Below, piece after piece: positions 16,132 to 25,064 of a DNA stretch of 64,000 nt (positions are counted from its first letter, which is position 1; every line of letters begins with the position of its first letter). The stretch is taken from contig CAKRDD010000002.1 in assembly GCA_934309345.1 (NCBI GenBank), positions 156,320-220,319 on the forward strand, read 5' to 3'. The notes under the pieces were generated by a model. The model did not search any database and was not told the origin of the DNA. It saw nothing but the letters and a program-made list of their open reading frames with translations. The DNA comes from an uncultured Mediterraneibacter sp. (GTDB taxonomy: Bacteria; Bacillota; Clostridia; Lachnospirales; Lachnospiraceae). Position numbers and translations under genes: made by a program.

Positions 16132-19100
16132 TCATAGTCCAATAGCACCATTCCCCTTAAGCTGTTCTTTCACTTCATCACTACATACAACGCCTGTGAA
16201 ATCATATGCCTCTACATTAAACCCATTAATTACTTGCGTTCTACTATTGTAATCACAAAATAAATCACTCATATAATAAATCTGTCCCGTTGTAGTGATG
16301 GCAACCAATTCTTCATTTTCTGCATTAAATGCAAGATCTAAAACTTTTCCTGTCAATGAAAATTTCGGTGCTGCTGGATACCACCGTCCTTTTCTTCCTT
16401 CATCCCAAGAGAAATAACGTAACACAGTGATTTGATTCCTATTTCCTGCACAGGCAACAGCCATCTTTTTTGTATATCCTGTCATTATACGACAACCTGC
16501 TTCTGGTTTTAAAATCCTTGTTCTTTGTCCTGTTCCTATGTGATACATACTTACAACACTATTTGTTGTTGCGACCGCAATAAATGGCTCTTGCTTAAAT
16601 TGAAAAATCCCTAGTATTTTTCCCGGCTCGCTATTTACCTTTAACTCTTTGCCTGAGCGTATACTATTAAAATATACATAATTTGCCCTTGCATCAACAA
16701 TAGCAAGTTCTCCATTCTGCATAATTGCCGCATATTTTATTTCTTTCCGAGAATCCTTCAATATCTCACTTTCTTCTGTATCTAAATCAAACAATTCTAT
16801 CTTTTGTACATCATTTTTTCGTAAAATTTTGTTACCATAAGAAGTAACTTTTTGTTGCTGATTAGATAGCAACTCTCCCATTAAATAACAAAATCTCTTT
16901 TTATCATTCCAATTCCAGCACCATACTCTGTTTTCTTCTTTACCGAGAATCCATTCTCCCGTTTCCACAAGATGAATACTTATTGTGTTCTCCGAGCAAA
17001 AACGCTCTTCTATTTTTTGTCTTTTCTCCAAATCCCACAACTGAATCTTTCTTTTTCCATCATAAACATCATAGCTCAATGTAACGGCATGCATACCATT
17101 GTCTGAAATCGCTGCATCATATAACGCTGTTCTTTTCACGTCTAATACATGTTTTACCTGTCCTCCCGGATAACATATATTTACTCTTCCATCTTTATAG
17201 CAGTTTACTTGCAGTTGTCCATCTGAAGATGATGCCTGGGAAAAAATTTCTTCATTACCTGTAACTTTTTTCATACGCGTTTGTATAAATGTCAAATCAT
17301 AGCCACTACATATATCTTCATAAGCACGTTTTTTTCGCTCATTGTAAATACATTTCCCATCAAAAATTCGATATCTGTATTCACGATTGTTATAATATAT
17401 ATGAATAAATTCATCTTCATCAAAAATAATTTTTCTTAGCCTTTCATTAAACTTTCCTTTAATAAGACCGTTTTCTTTCCATTTTTCATTACTAAATTCA
17501 AAAATTTCAATTCCGCTTATCCGTTCTGACTTTATATAAACTAACAAATATTTTCCCACAAAACTCATGTTTTGAGGGAAACCCTTTAATTTCCATCTTC
17601 CTTCTGTAGCCCCAGTATTAACATTCCACAATGTCATCTCTGCTCCTGCCATTCCTACCAGCCATTCATTATCTCCGGAAAACTGAAAGCTCTGATATTG
17701 CTTCATCATCCCATTTTCACATCCAATACTATAATCAGATAATATTGCTCCCCGAAGTTTTATTCTTCCATCTTTTTGTCTCAAAAGTCGAACTCGACTC
17801 AAATCAAGTTCCGTATAATCTGCATTATCGCAATCAAATATTGTTACAAGATTCAATATCTGATTATATTTTTCGTTTTCTCTTTTCCCCCTCGCGTCTA
17901 CTGCCACAATTTGTGCGGTTGCACTCCAATGATGTTCCGACATTTCAGCAATATAACAACTAACAGCATATGGAATTTTCCGCTGATTCCATATTGCATC
18001 TACATTCTCTATCGTTGTTTCTTCTTCTATGTATTTTGCAGAAAGATAATCTCTGTATATTTGATGATGAAAATAAACTCTATCATCAATTCTTTTCAAC
18101 AAATGAGACTCTGTCAACAAATAATCTTCCATATCAAATTCGTTAAAATCAGGTGTCTTACGAATTCTATATTCCCTCTGAATTTCTTTTGTTACTGAAT
18201 CTTTTGAAATATTATTAAGCCCTGCTTCTACATACATTTCTAGTTCATCTATTGATACATGAAATCTATTTTTCTTTTCATATTCAAACGCAATATTAGG
18301 CAAAATCCAATTCAGTGCTGTATATGATTTTAAGATTTTTTCTCCATCAATTTCACTTCGCTCCAAAAGAATTGCCATTTGAGCAATATAATAATTTTTT
18401 AATAATTGAGTCACATTTTTAATCGGTTCAATCCATTGTAAAAACGAACAGTCCCTATGCCGATTCATTATTGGATAAATTTGTTTGTACATAGATGCCA
18501 GCATTGGATTCTTAATTAATTGTCGTAATGTATAATTTTTTTCGATATTCTTCCATTCCTCTTCATCAAACACCATCTGCAACTGTTCTTCCCTAAGTGG
18601 CTGCAGTACTGCTTCCTTAAAATTATTCATTCCATATTTTTCAGTAAAACTACTACGAGATGATACTATAATTTGAATACCGGTCATTCTAGCAAATTTC
18701 TTTATTTCAGTTGTCAATTCTCGTTCCGATATAATTTCATTCATCCCATCAAGAAACAAAATTAATTCTGAAATATGACTTTTCTTTTTTGTCATATTTA
18801 TAAATTTGTCCCTATCTCCAGAATAAAGAATTTCGACAATTCTATTTTCTATATTCGTCCCATATGCTTCAATCTGCTCAAGAGGAATATACAAAGCTGT
18901 TCTTCCTTGTGAGGTCAAATCTCTACAGGCACTCAACATCATAGTTGTTTTTCCCATCCCTCCATCTCCAAGAAGTGCATAATTATCCCCTTTTTCTAAA
19001 AGAGCCAGTATTGGATTCTTGTCTTTATATATTTCCCCTTCACATGCGACATCTGCAAAAAAATCATTTAAAATATTTTCTGGAATACGATCCTCAAACA

Positions 19101-20127
19101 TTTTGTTTTCTTTTTCAGCTGCAATAACATCATATGCCCTTCCTCGATTTACCGACGTTGTCAAATAAAAAGGATATTTATTCATTTCTATCTGTTCATC
19201 ATCCATAAATCCACGCCATATAATAGGATTTTCTGCCCATCCTAATGGAGAAAACCATGTATACGCTTTTATAAATCCATGTCCCGTCTGTGTATCATAT
19301 TCTCCGACAAGTATTGTGGCTGAACAGCGCTCTTCAATTTTTATTTCTCCGGCTTGTACTGAATGAATATATCCATATGATTTTAATTCATGATAATGCT
19401 CATGTCCGCCAAGCCATAAGGAAATATGTTTATCCCTAAGCATATTCGCTACCTGTCTACTTTCCTCTGTGTCAAGCATATTCATAGCATAATGCGAAAG
19501 AAGAATTGTTGGTTTCTGTTCATTTAAATTTTTAAGTGCTTGATAAAGTGCAGCCGTTCCAACAATCAAATTATCCTGTTGTTCCTCTGAATATGCAAGT
19601 GTACTATCTATATGTAGAATATTAAATTCTTCTGTTTCAATATTAAAATGAGGACGCTGTGAATTCTGATAATATTTTAACCGCTCAGGATTATATATTC
19701 CCTGCAGGAATTTTCTAAAATCACTCTGCCCTTCATACAAATTTGATAATGTTTCCTTATCAATATTCCCTATTTCTGGCTTATAATTTCTTCTCCATGT
19801 CTTCTTATCTTCCCAGAGCATTTTACGCACTATATTTATTCGATCCGCAGCAGACCGATTCACGTCATGATTTCCTGGCACTATAAATAGTTTTTCCGTC
19901 GAAAGATTCCATATTTCGCATAATTGCTTCAAAAAATCTATAGATGGAAAAGGTTCTTTATAATGCTCACCGCTTGAGTCGCGAATATCTCCTGTACAAA
20001 ATATATAATCGTATTTAATTCCATTACGTAGTAAATAATCGGGCAACTGCTCTCTCATGCGTACAGATTCCACTTCTGTAGTATTTAAATGTAAATCAGA
20101 TATATGTAGCCATTTTCTTATAGCCAT
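16132..20127 (-). CDS. Metallophosphoesterase-NACHT-beta-propeller STAND protein, candidate defence effector
   Basis: A 1331-residue multidomain protein. Residues 1-260 are a calcineurin-like metallophosphoesterase with its whole metal set: D11xH13 in HISDLHL, GD at 46-47, GNHD at 85-88, H212 and GHEH at 241-244. A NACHT-type STAND NTPase follows: Walker A GDGGMGKTT (387-395) and Walker B LILFLDGMNE (455-464). Alpha-helical repeats lead to a C-terminal WD-like propeller from about residue 780, with DNEWLVGM, MTLWNV and IQLWDL blades. STAND proteins of this layout sense an invader with the repeat end and switch on the N-terminal enzyme. AAGGAGGAG precedes the start. It lies 43 bases after the 20171 gene, in the same operon. 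Confidence 0.88.
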   Translation of the reverse strand: MAIRKWLHISDLHLNTTEVESVRMREQLPDYLLRNGIKYDYIFCTGDIRDSSGEHYKEPFPSIDFLKQLCEIWNLSTEKLFIVPGNHDVNRSAADRINIVRKMLWEDKKTWRRNYKPEIGNIDKETLSNLYEGQSDFRKFLQGIYNPERLKYYQNSQRPHFNIETEEFNILHIDSTLAYSEEQQDNLIVGTAALYQALKNLNEQKPTILLSHYAMNMLDTEESRQVANMLRDKHISLWLGGHEHYHELKSYGYIHSVQAGEIKIEERCSATILVGEYDTQTGHGFIKAYTWFSPLGWAENPIIWRGFMDDEQIEMNKYPFYLTTSVNRGRAYDVIAAEKENKMFEDRIPENILNDFFADVACEGEIYKDKNPILALLEKGDNYALLGDGGMGKTTMMLSACRDLTSQGRTALYIPLEQIEAYGTNIENRIVEILYSGDRDKFINMTKKKSHISELILFLDGMNEIISERELTTEIKKFARMTGIQIIVSSRSSFTEKYGMNNFKEAVLQPLREEQLQMVFDEEEWKNIEKNYTLRQLIKNPMLASMYKQIYPIMNRHRDCSFLQWIEPIKNVTQLLKNYYIAQMAILLERSEIDGEKILKSYTALNWILPNIAFEYEKKNRFHVSIDELEMYVEAGLNNISKDSVTKEIQREYRIRKTPDFNEFDMEDYLLTESHLLKRIDDRVYFHHQIYRDYLSAKYIEEETTIENVDAIWNQRKIPYAVSCYIAEMSEHHWSATAQIVAVDARGKRENEKYNQILNLVTIFDCDNADYTELDLSRVRLLRQKDGRIKLRGAILSDYSIGCENGMMKQYQSFQFSGDNEWLVGMAGAEMTLWNVNTGATEGRWKLKGFPQNMSFVGKYLLVYIKSERISGIEIFEFSNEKWKENGLIKGKFNERLRKIIFDEDEFIHIYYNNREYRYRIFDGKCIYNERKKRAYEDICSGYDLTFIQTRMKKVTGNEEIFSQASSSDGQLQVNCYKDGRVNICYPGGQVKHVLDVKRTALYDAAISDNGMHAVTLSYDVYDGKRKIQLWDLEKRQKIEERFCSENTISIHLVETGEWILGKEENRVWCWNWNDKKRFCYLMGELLSNQQQKVTSYGNKILRKNDVQKIELFDLDTEESEILKDSRKEIKYAAIMQNGELAIVDARANYVYFNSIRSGKELKVNSEPGKILGIFQFKQEPFIAVATTNSVVSMYHIGTGQRTRILKPEAGCRIMTGYTKKMAVACAGNRNQITVLRYFSWDEGRKGRWYPAAPKFSLTGKVLDLAFNAENEELVAITTTGQIYYMSDLFCDYNSRTQVINGFNVEAYDFTGVVCSDEVKEQLKGNGAIGL

Positions 20128-20170
20128 TTTTCTGCTCCTCCTTTGTTCTTTACTACTTTAACATAGTCTT

Positions 20171-21565
20171 TCACTCTATTTCCTCAAAAATAATCCCCAA
20201 GCCAAGCCCTGCTCCGAGTGCATTGCACTGGAATTCCATCGTCATTGACTCATCACCCTGTCCTAACTCAAATTCAAATGGTACTGGGGAAACAGTATTT
20301 CCTGAAATACTTGCATCTGTTGACCATACTTCTTTTCCATCGATTTTTATATTAATGTCTGTATATGCATCACTTCCTAAATATTGATCAATAACAACAA
20401 ATTTTCCCTTGACATGCACACCCTCTGAAAGATCATAATCAGGATTCACAACATATACAACTGCTGCATCTATATAACAGTCTCCCGCATCTTGTATCTG
20501 ATTAAACAAATTCCCCATCGTTATATACGGCTGATTTCCTTCATAAGTATTTCCTTGGACATCCTTTTTTTCACTTTCCCATTTTCCAAGTCCAACTTGA
20601 TCCATAGCTCCAACATCAATATCTTTTTTGTAACAATTATTAAAAAGAGGCTTTTTTTCTATTGCCTTCTTATCCAACACATTAACTACTATAGTATCAG
20701 AAAATTTTTCATATAATACTTTTATATTGTTTTCACCATCTACTGTAACAACAACAGGATCTAATTCAAAATCATTAATTTTTTCTACATGACCATCATC
20801 ATACGTGGCCGTAACTTTTATATCGTCTTTGGAAATTTTAGTCCCTGTTGCAATATCCTCTCCCTTATATTCTGCTTTTATTGATGTAATCTGAGGAGTA
20901 TGTGCCCAAATATCAACCTGGCTTATAAGTCCCTTATAATCTATAACTACTTTATTTTCACCCTCAACAACCTTTGTTGGTGAAATTTTAAACTCATCAA
21001 TTGTGACGGTATCTCCAGCAATTGTTTTTCCCTTCACAATAAAATCTTTTTTCTCTAATTTATCTCCTGGTAAAACGTTATTTCCTTTTAAATATGCTGT
21101 AATCTCTGCAATAGATCGTCCCGGTTCATCTGTAGTTATTACATCTAATTGTCCATTGGATTTTAAGACAATATCTTCCGACTTCACTGTTCCCCAGACA
21201 ATCCCCTTAATGCCTGCCGCATATCTTACGGAACAAGACTTTTCCACATTAAAAGGTTTTTTATATTTTATTCCTGTTTCCTTTGGATCTCCGTATGGCT
21301 CTAAAGTATAATATGTAGAAAATGGAAATTCCACTTGAAAATATCCTTTGTTATCCGAATCATTATCACCATTGGTCATATAGAATTCTGGCTCAGGTAT
21401 ATCTGTTTGTACTAAAAGATTCCCTATTGCAATTATAAAACTTATCACCGATAAAATTACACGTATGTTCTTTTCTTTTTTATCTTCATTTTTAACAATT
21501 TTATTAGCCAGACCTAATATCAAGCCTAATATTCCAAATACAATAGTTAACACGTATTTTGACAT
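20171..21565 (-). CDS. Membrane-anchored surface protein with Ig-like repeats and NPCBM-like C-terminus
   Basis: 464 residues. Two N-terminal hydrophobic helices (about 4-20 and 35-53) with a short charged loop anchor it; the rest appears extracellular. Residues 125-310 hold two or three bacterial Ig-like (Big_3-type) modules with repeated phrases such as FIVKGKTIAGDTVTIDEFKI and DIKVTATYDDGHVEKINDF. The C-terminal 130 residues (FNQIQDAGDCYIDAAVVYVV, then KIDGKEVWSTDASISG) resemble the NPCBM/carbohydrate-binding fold. GGGAGG lies upstream of the start. It is the first gene of the operon with the NACHT protein, an unusual pairing. It may be a sensor or effector at the envelope; function unknown. 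Confidence 0.75.
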   Translation of the reverse strand: MSKYVLTIVFGILGLILGLANKIVKNEDKKEKNIRVILSVISFIIAIGNLLVQTDIPEPEFYMTNGDNDSDNKGYFQVEFPFSTYYTLEPYGDPKETGIKYKKPFNVEKSCSVRYAAGIKGIVWGTVKSEDIVLKSNGQLDVITTDEPGRSIAEITAYLKGNNVLPGDKLEKKDFIVKGKTIAGDTVTIDEFKISPTKVVEGENKVVIDYKGLISQVDIWAHTPQITSIKAEYKGEDIATGTKISKDDIKVTATYDDGHVEKINDFELDPVVVTVDGENNIKVLYEKFSDTIVVNVLDKKAIEKKPLFNNCYKKDIDVGAMDQVGLGKWESEKKDVQGNTYEGNQPYITMGNLFNQIQDAGDCYIDAAVVYVVNPDYDLSEGVHVKGKFVVIDQYLGSDAYTDINIKIDGKEVWSTDASISGNTVSPVPFEFELGQGDESMTMEFQCNALGAGLGLGIIFEEIE

Positions 21566-21628
21566 ACCCTTTTCCTCCCTTTGATTAGTATTCGAATCAT
21601 TTGCAACATTGTCTTTTTACATCTTATA

Positions 21629-21680
21629 AAAATGCAAAAAGACAAAGCCTTCCTGTTCCCAAGAAAAACTCTGTCTTTTT
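21629..21680 (-). terminator. Terminator of the 21779 gene
   Basis: AAAAAGACA (21636-21644) pairs with TGTCTTTTT (21672-21680). On the minus strand the stem runs into TTTTTGCATTTTTAT. It separates the hypothetical gene from the NACHT operon. Confidence 0.55.
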
Positions 21681-21778
21681 TATCACCACAGAATAATTAT
21701 ACCACTTTTTTCTTAAAGCTCAATGTTTTTCACGTCGCTTATTTTTCTCTGGATTTTCCACGATATACTCCAGAATCA

Positions 21779-22273
21779 TCACAGCCAAAATTGTACTTTC
21801 AATTCTTTGATAATATCAAACGGAAAACACTCTGCGCATCCTTCGTCTTCAGATAAAAGATCTATCATTTGCTTTGCCAATTTTATTCCCTGCTGGCTAT
21901 GTAATGAACCTCCATCTGTTTTCTGAACAGCATGAGCGGAATCTCTTGCCACCCATACCTGATCATAGATTTCCAACCAACTGATCAACTTTCTTACTTC
22001 TGAGTAATACTGATATTCATTGCTTTCTGTCGGACTTCCAAGATGTCTATAAAGTATATACAGTTGTCTCATAATATTTTCAGCACTTAAATCCATCGGG
22101 ATATAAATCCTCACATTATCTTCCGGTAAAATCCCACCTTCAGAAATCCTCTTTCCTGTAAGCGCTTTTTCATAATCATCCTGCATCTCGTATTGGCTCG
22201 ATGTTACAAGATTTAGTTCATTGACGTAAAGTACTTTTTCTGGTATTGGATGAATATCTAATTTGTGATGCAT
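21779..22273 (-). CDS. Hypothetical protein, 164 residues
   Basis: A soluble protein with no motif that I recognise. It has a beta-rich first half (KVLYVNELNLVTSSQY, VRIYIPMDLS) and a helical second half (YSEVRKLISWLEIYDQV). CGGAGG is placed well before ATG 22273. A promoter TTGACG (22330-22335) and TATTGT (22308-22313) with a 16-base spacer is plausible upstream. It is transcribed alone, between the accessory island and the exopolysaccharide locus. Confidence 0.7.
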   Translation of the reverse strand: MHHKLDIHPIPEKVLYVNELNLVTSSQYEMQDDYEKALTGKRISEGGILPEDNVRIYIPMDLSAENIMRQLYILYRHLGSPTESNEYQYYSEVRKLISWLEIYDQVWVARDSAHAVQKTDGGSLHSQQGIKLAKQMIDLLSEDEGCAECFPFDIIKELKVQFWL

Positions 22274-22517
22274 AGACTAACCTCCGAATTTAATAACTTG
22301 TATCTATACAATATAACACATTATTAACACGTCAAATCGACATTATAATGATACATCTGCTTGTCTCTGAAATAACTTGTATATTGTCATTAGTTTACTA
22401 GGAAAATTTGTCTATTCCATTTCAGACTTTTCTTCACAGTTGCGAAAGCACATATTTTAATCTTTGGCGGCACATGTATTTCGCACACGGCATTATATTT
22501 TCTCTCGTGGAGTTGCT

Positions 22518-22703
22518 TTACTTTAATTTTTCGCCTTTCTTGATAAGTCTGACTTCCGGAGTAAGATCTGTAAATACGCTACCGACGATATTTCCACACT
22601 CAGGGCACTCTATATCTTCAGGATAGCGGTTTCCTTCCCATACAGATTTATCATTATACTCCAAAATAGAACCACATTCTTTACAAGTCACTCTATGAAT
22701 CAT
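22518..22703 (-). CDS. Small zinc-ribbon protein
   Basis: 61 residues with two CxxC pairs (CKEC near residue 7, CPEC near residue 33), as in a zinc ribbon. AAAGGAG precedes the start by 7 bases. Such proteins are common small Clostridial genes with no set function; it may bind nucleic acid or metal. It stands alone before the exopolysaccharide genes. Confidence 0.75.
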   Translation of the reverse strand: MIHRVTCKECGSILEYNDKSVWEGNRYPEDIECPECGNIVGSVFTDLTPEVRLIKKGEKLK

Positions 22704-22774
22704 CGTCAGGTCTCCTTTGTTTTTTGTCTTTATTTTTTCTCACACTATGAGCTTCGCGCTTTACGCAAAGTATA

Positions 22775-23677
22775 TCACAAATCTGCAAATAAATCAGCCT
22801 TGTATACGCCTTTATCTAACATTTTCATGAAGCTGTCCTTTACATCTGCAACATCTTCATGGTAGGTCATGCCATACCAAGTGTCATTGGTTTTCAGAAC
22901 CTTCACGGAGAGCTTGCCCTGCTCCAGTAATTCTCCAATAAAAATAGGAATCAAATACTCCGCTTTCAAAGGATTCCCCGGCACTTCTTTCTCGAAGAAC
23001 TCTTTAAAACCGTCCTCCAGCACATCCAGAAACTCCGGAGTCAACCCCCACATATTCATAGAGACCAAAGAGTTCACATCGATATCCACACCGTCAGCTT
23101 CTGCTCCATCCATCGTCTTAACGATGTTCTTGGTCTCCACAACTTCTGATAGATTATTCTCCACATCCATCTTGCAGATGCCGCGAGTCACACCACCATT
23201 ATCAGACAATGTGTTCTTCAGCACGAAACCTGCCATGCAGGATTTTCCACCATTCACTAGATACTCATGGACAGCCTTGAATCCTTCCTTGCCATAGTAA
23301 TCATCTGCATTGATCACAATGAACGGAGTTTTAATTACGTCCTTCGCTGCAAGCACAGCCTGTCCAGTTCCCCACGGCTTTGTACGGCCTGCTGGAAGTT
23401 CTCCCGGAATATCGTTGATATCCTGGAATGCATAATCCACAGTTACATTATGAGAGTTACAGATAGAAGCAATACGATCGCCAATGACTTCTTTGAACTC
23501 TTTCTCGATATCCTTACGGATAATAAATACCACATGGTTGAAACCAGCTTCAATCGCATCGTGGATTGAGTAGTCCATGATGATATGGTTTGCATCATCG
23601 ACCGGCTCCAACTGTTTTATTCCTGTTCCAAATCGGCTGCCTATTCCGGCTGCCATGATAAGTAATGTTGTGTTCAT
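22775..23677 (-). CDS. Sugar-phosphate nucleotidyltransferase
   Basis: A 300-residue NTP-transferase fold enzyme that activates sugar-1-phosphates as nucleotide sugars. The signature begins MNTTLLIMAAGIGSRFGTG with the GxGxR pyrophosphorylase loop, and IVINADDYYG is the metal-binding strand. K22 (GIKQLEPV) is the likely substrate-binding lysine. It lies at the downstream end of the exopolysaccharide cluster, 110 bases past the ferredoxin gene, and probably supplies a sugar donor. The substrate (glucose, mannose or another) cannot be told. Confidence 0.85.
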   Translation of the reverse strand: MNTTLLIMAAGIGSRFGTGIKQLEPVDDANHIIMDYSIHDAIEAGFNHVVFIIRKDIEKEFKEVIGDRIASICNSHNVTVDYAFQDINDIPGELPAGRTKPWGTGQAVLAAKDVIKTPFIVINADDYYGKEGFKAVHEYLVNGGKSCMAGFVLKNTLSDNGGVTRGICKMDVENNLSEVVETKNIVKTMDGAEADGVDIDVNSLVSMNMWGLTPEFLDVLEDGFKEFFEKEVPGNPLKAEYLIPIFIGELLEQGKLSVKVLKTNDTWYGMTYHEDVADVKDSFMKMLDKGVYKADLFADL

Positions 23678-23787
23678 AATTTTCTTTCCTCTTTTTTGCT
23701 ACTCTATAATATCTTCCAGCAACTGAATCCAATTTCCAACAATTTTATTCTTTGAAAACTGATTCATGTTAAAGTATACAGGAGCTC

Positions 23788-23982
23788 CTACTTTTTTATT
23801 GGACATACTTTAATACACTGATAACAACAAATACATTTTTTTTCATCAACTTGTGGATATTCAAATTCCTCCTCATCTTCCACCATAGCAATTGCCCCTC
23901 GAGAACAAATCGCATAGCATGCTGTGCATCCGCAGCATTCTTCCTTTCTTTTATACAATACAGGAAATTTTTTTTTCATCAT
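23788..23982 (-). CDS. Two-cluster [4Fe-4S] ferredoxin protein
   Basis: 64 residues with two ferredoxin motifs, CCGCTACYAIC and CICCYQCIKVCP. Its sequence resembles the N-terminal ferredoxin domain of the FrhB-like proteins at 26512 and 35639. Here it is a separate gene placed after the gene for the remainder of that protein (24044). It would transfer electrons to that partner. RBS is GAGAAT-like and weak. Confidence 0.8.
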   Translation of the reverse strand: MMKKKFPVLYKRKEECCGCTACYAICSRGAIAMVEDEEEFEYPQVDEKKCICCYQCIKVCPIKK

Positions 23983-24043
23983 TCTCCCTCTTTCTTTTTT
24001 GTTTTATCCGCATACGAATACCCATAATTTTTCTGATACACTG

Positions 24044-25003
24044 TTATCTCTTTAAAATCCCATTTAATTTTCTTTTAATTCTTCTAAAAATTCTTTTATT
24101 CCTTATTCCATATCCTCCATATTTTTTTGCCACATAAGAAAATGTTCTTGTTCTAAAATCGTTCCAAAACTGTTCTCTATTTTCCGGTTTTGGAAATGGC
24201 GCCTTTAATGGCTGTTGCATGGAATCTTCGATCCGCGTCCGTTTCCATCTAATTTTATTTTTAATCTCTTCAAACAATTGCTCTCCTGCTTCAGTATTTA
24301 CCAGAACTAACGACGTTCCCTTATCATCATCAAATTCTGAAGCTGCACGCTCAATTCTCCAATAATCAGCTATGGAAATATCTCCATTTCGATGTATTGA
24401 TTTGTACTTACATTCATAACAGGATGGGCGTAAAATTGTATGTCCATAAAATAAGTTATTAAAAATTTCACTACTTATCCTAGTACCATTCTCCATTAAA
24501 ATAGTTTCTACGTGTGCTGTCCAGCCAAAATCCTTTTTGTTCCTAAAATCAACACTCATCACCTTTGACTTTTTCTTCTTTTCCTGCCATTTCAAATATT
24601 CTTTCCATACTTTTTTACTTGGTACTCCATGGCATACAATATCTACACAAATTAAATTACTATATTTTTTTCCTAGATAATTTTTTAATCCAGCAACTTG
24701 ACAACCTGTTCCCGAAAATAATACCAATCGTTCCTTATCTAAGTCTTCTTTTATGTTTTTGAATGTATCTCCCATCTTACTCTGAACATATTTTGATCCA
24801 CGCATTTTATTTCGTTCTTCCGTATTTTCAGCGCGAACATGAACGGCCTGAAAATCTTCTGTTAAGATGCATCCATAAACTACACCATTATTTGCAAGCA
24901 CCTGATCTGATATCGCTGTAAAAACACCGCCAGATCTTGACTCAGCTCTAACCTTTTCATCCTTATGCTGTACTGCATAGACCATAGGCTGTTTCAAACT
25001 CAT
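24044..25003 (-). CDS. FrhB-like iron-sulfur protein lacking the ferredoxin domain
   Basis: 319 residues of the coenzyme F420 hydrogenase/dehydrogenase beta-subunit family (FrhB/FdhB N and C domains). Seen: ESRSGGVFTAISDQVL, MRGSKYVQSKMGDTF, FSGTGCQVAGLKNYL and CHGVPSKKVWKEY, plus SCYECKYKS with its cysteines. The two 4Fe-4S motifs found at the front of its paralogues are absent and instead encoded by 23788-23982 downstream. Proteins of this family are common in exopolysaccharide loci of organisms without F420; there they are thought to be flavin-dependent redox enzymes. The substrate is unknown. AGGAGA lies before the start. Confidence 0.85.
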   Translation of the reverse strand: MSLKQPMVYAVQHKDEKVRAESRSGGVFTAISDQVLANNGVVYGCILTEDFQAVHVRAENTEERNKMRGSKYVQSKMGDTFKNIKEDLDKERLVLFSGTGCQVAGLKNYLGKKYSNLICVDIVCHGVPSKKVWKEYLKWQEKKKKSKVMSVDFRNKKDFGWTAHVETILMENGTRISSEIFNNLFYGHTILRPSCYECKYKSIHRNGDISIADYWRIERAASEFDDDKGTSLVLVNTEAGEQLFEEIKNKIRWKRTRIEDSMQQPLKAPFPKPENREQFWNDFRTRTFSYVAKKYGGYGIRNKRIFRRIKRKLNGILKR

Positions 25004-25064
25004 TTTTACATCTCCTCATATGATTATACTTATTTCATTCCACTCAACACACTATTTTATCCAA

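Noticed and set aside
16132..21565. Prophage origin of the NACHT operon
   Set aside because: No integrase, terminase, capsid or tail genes are found on either side.
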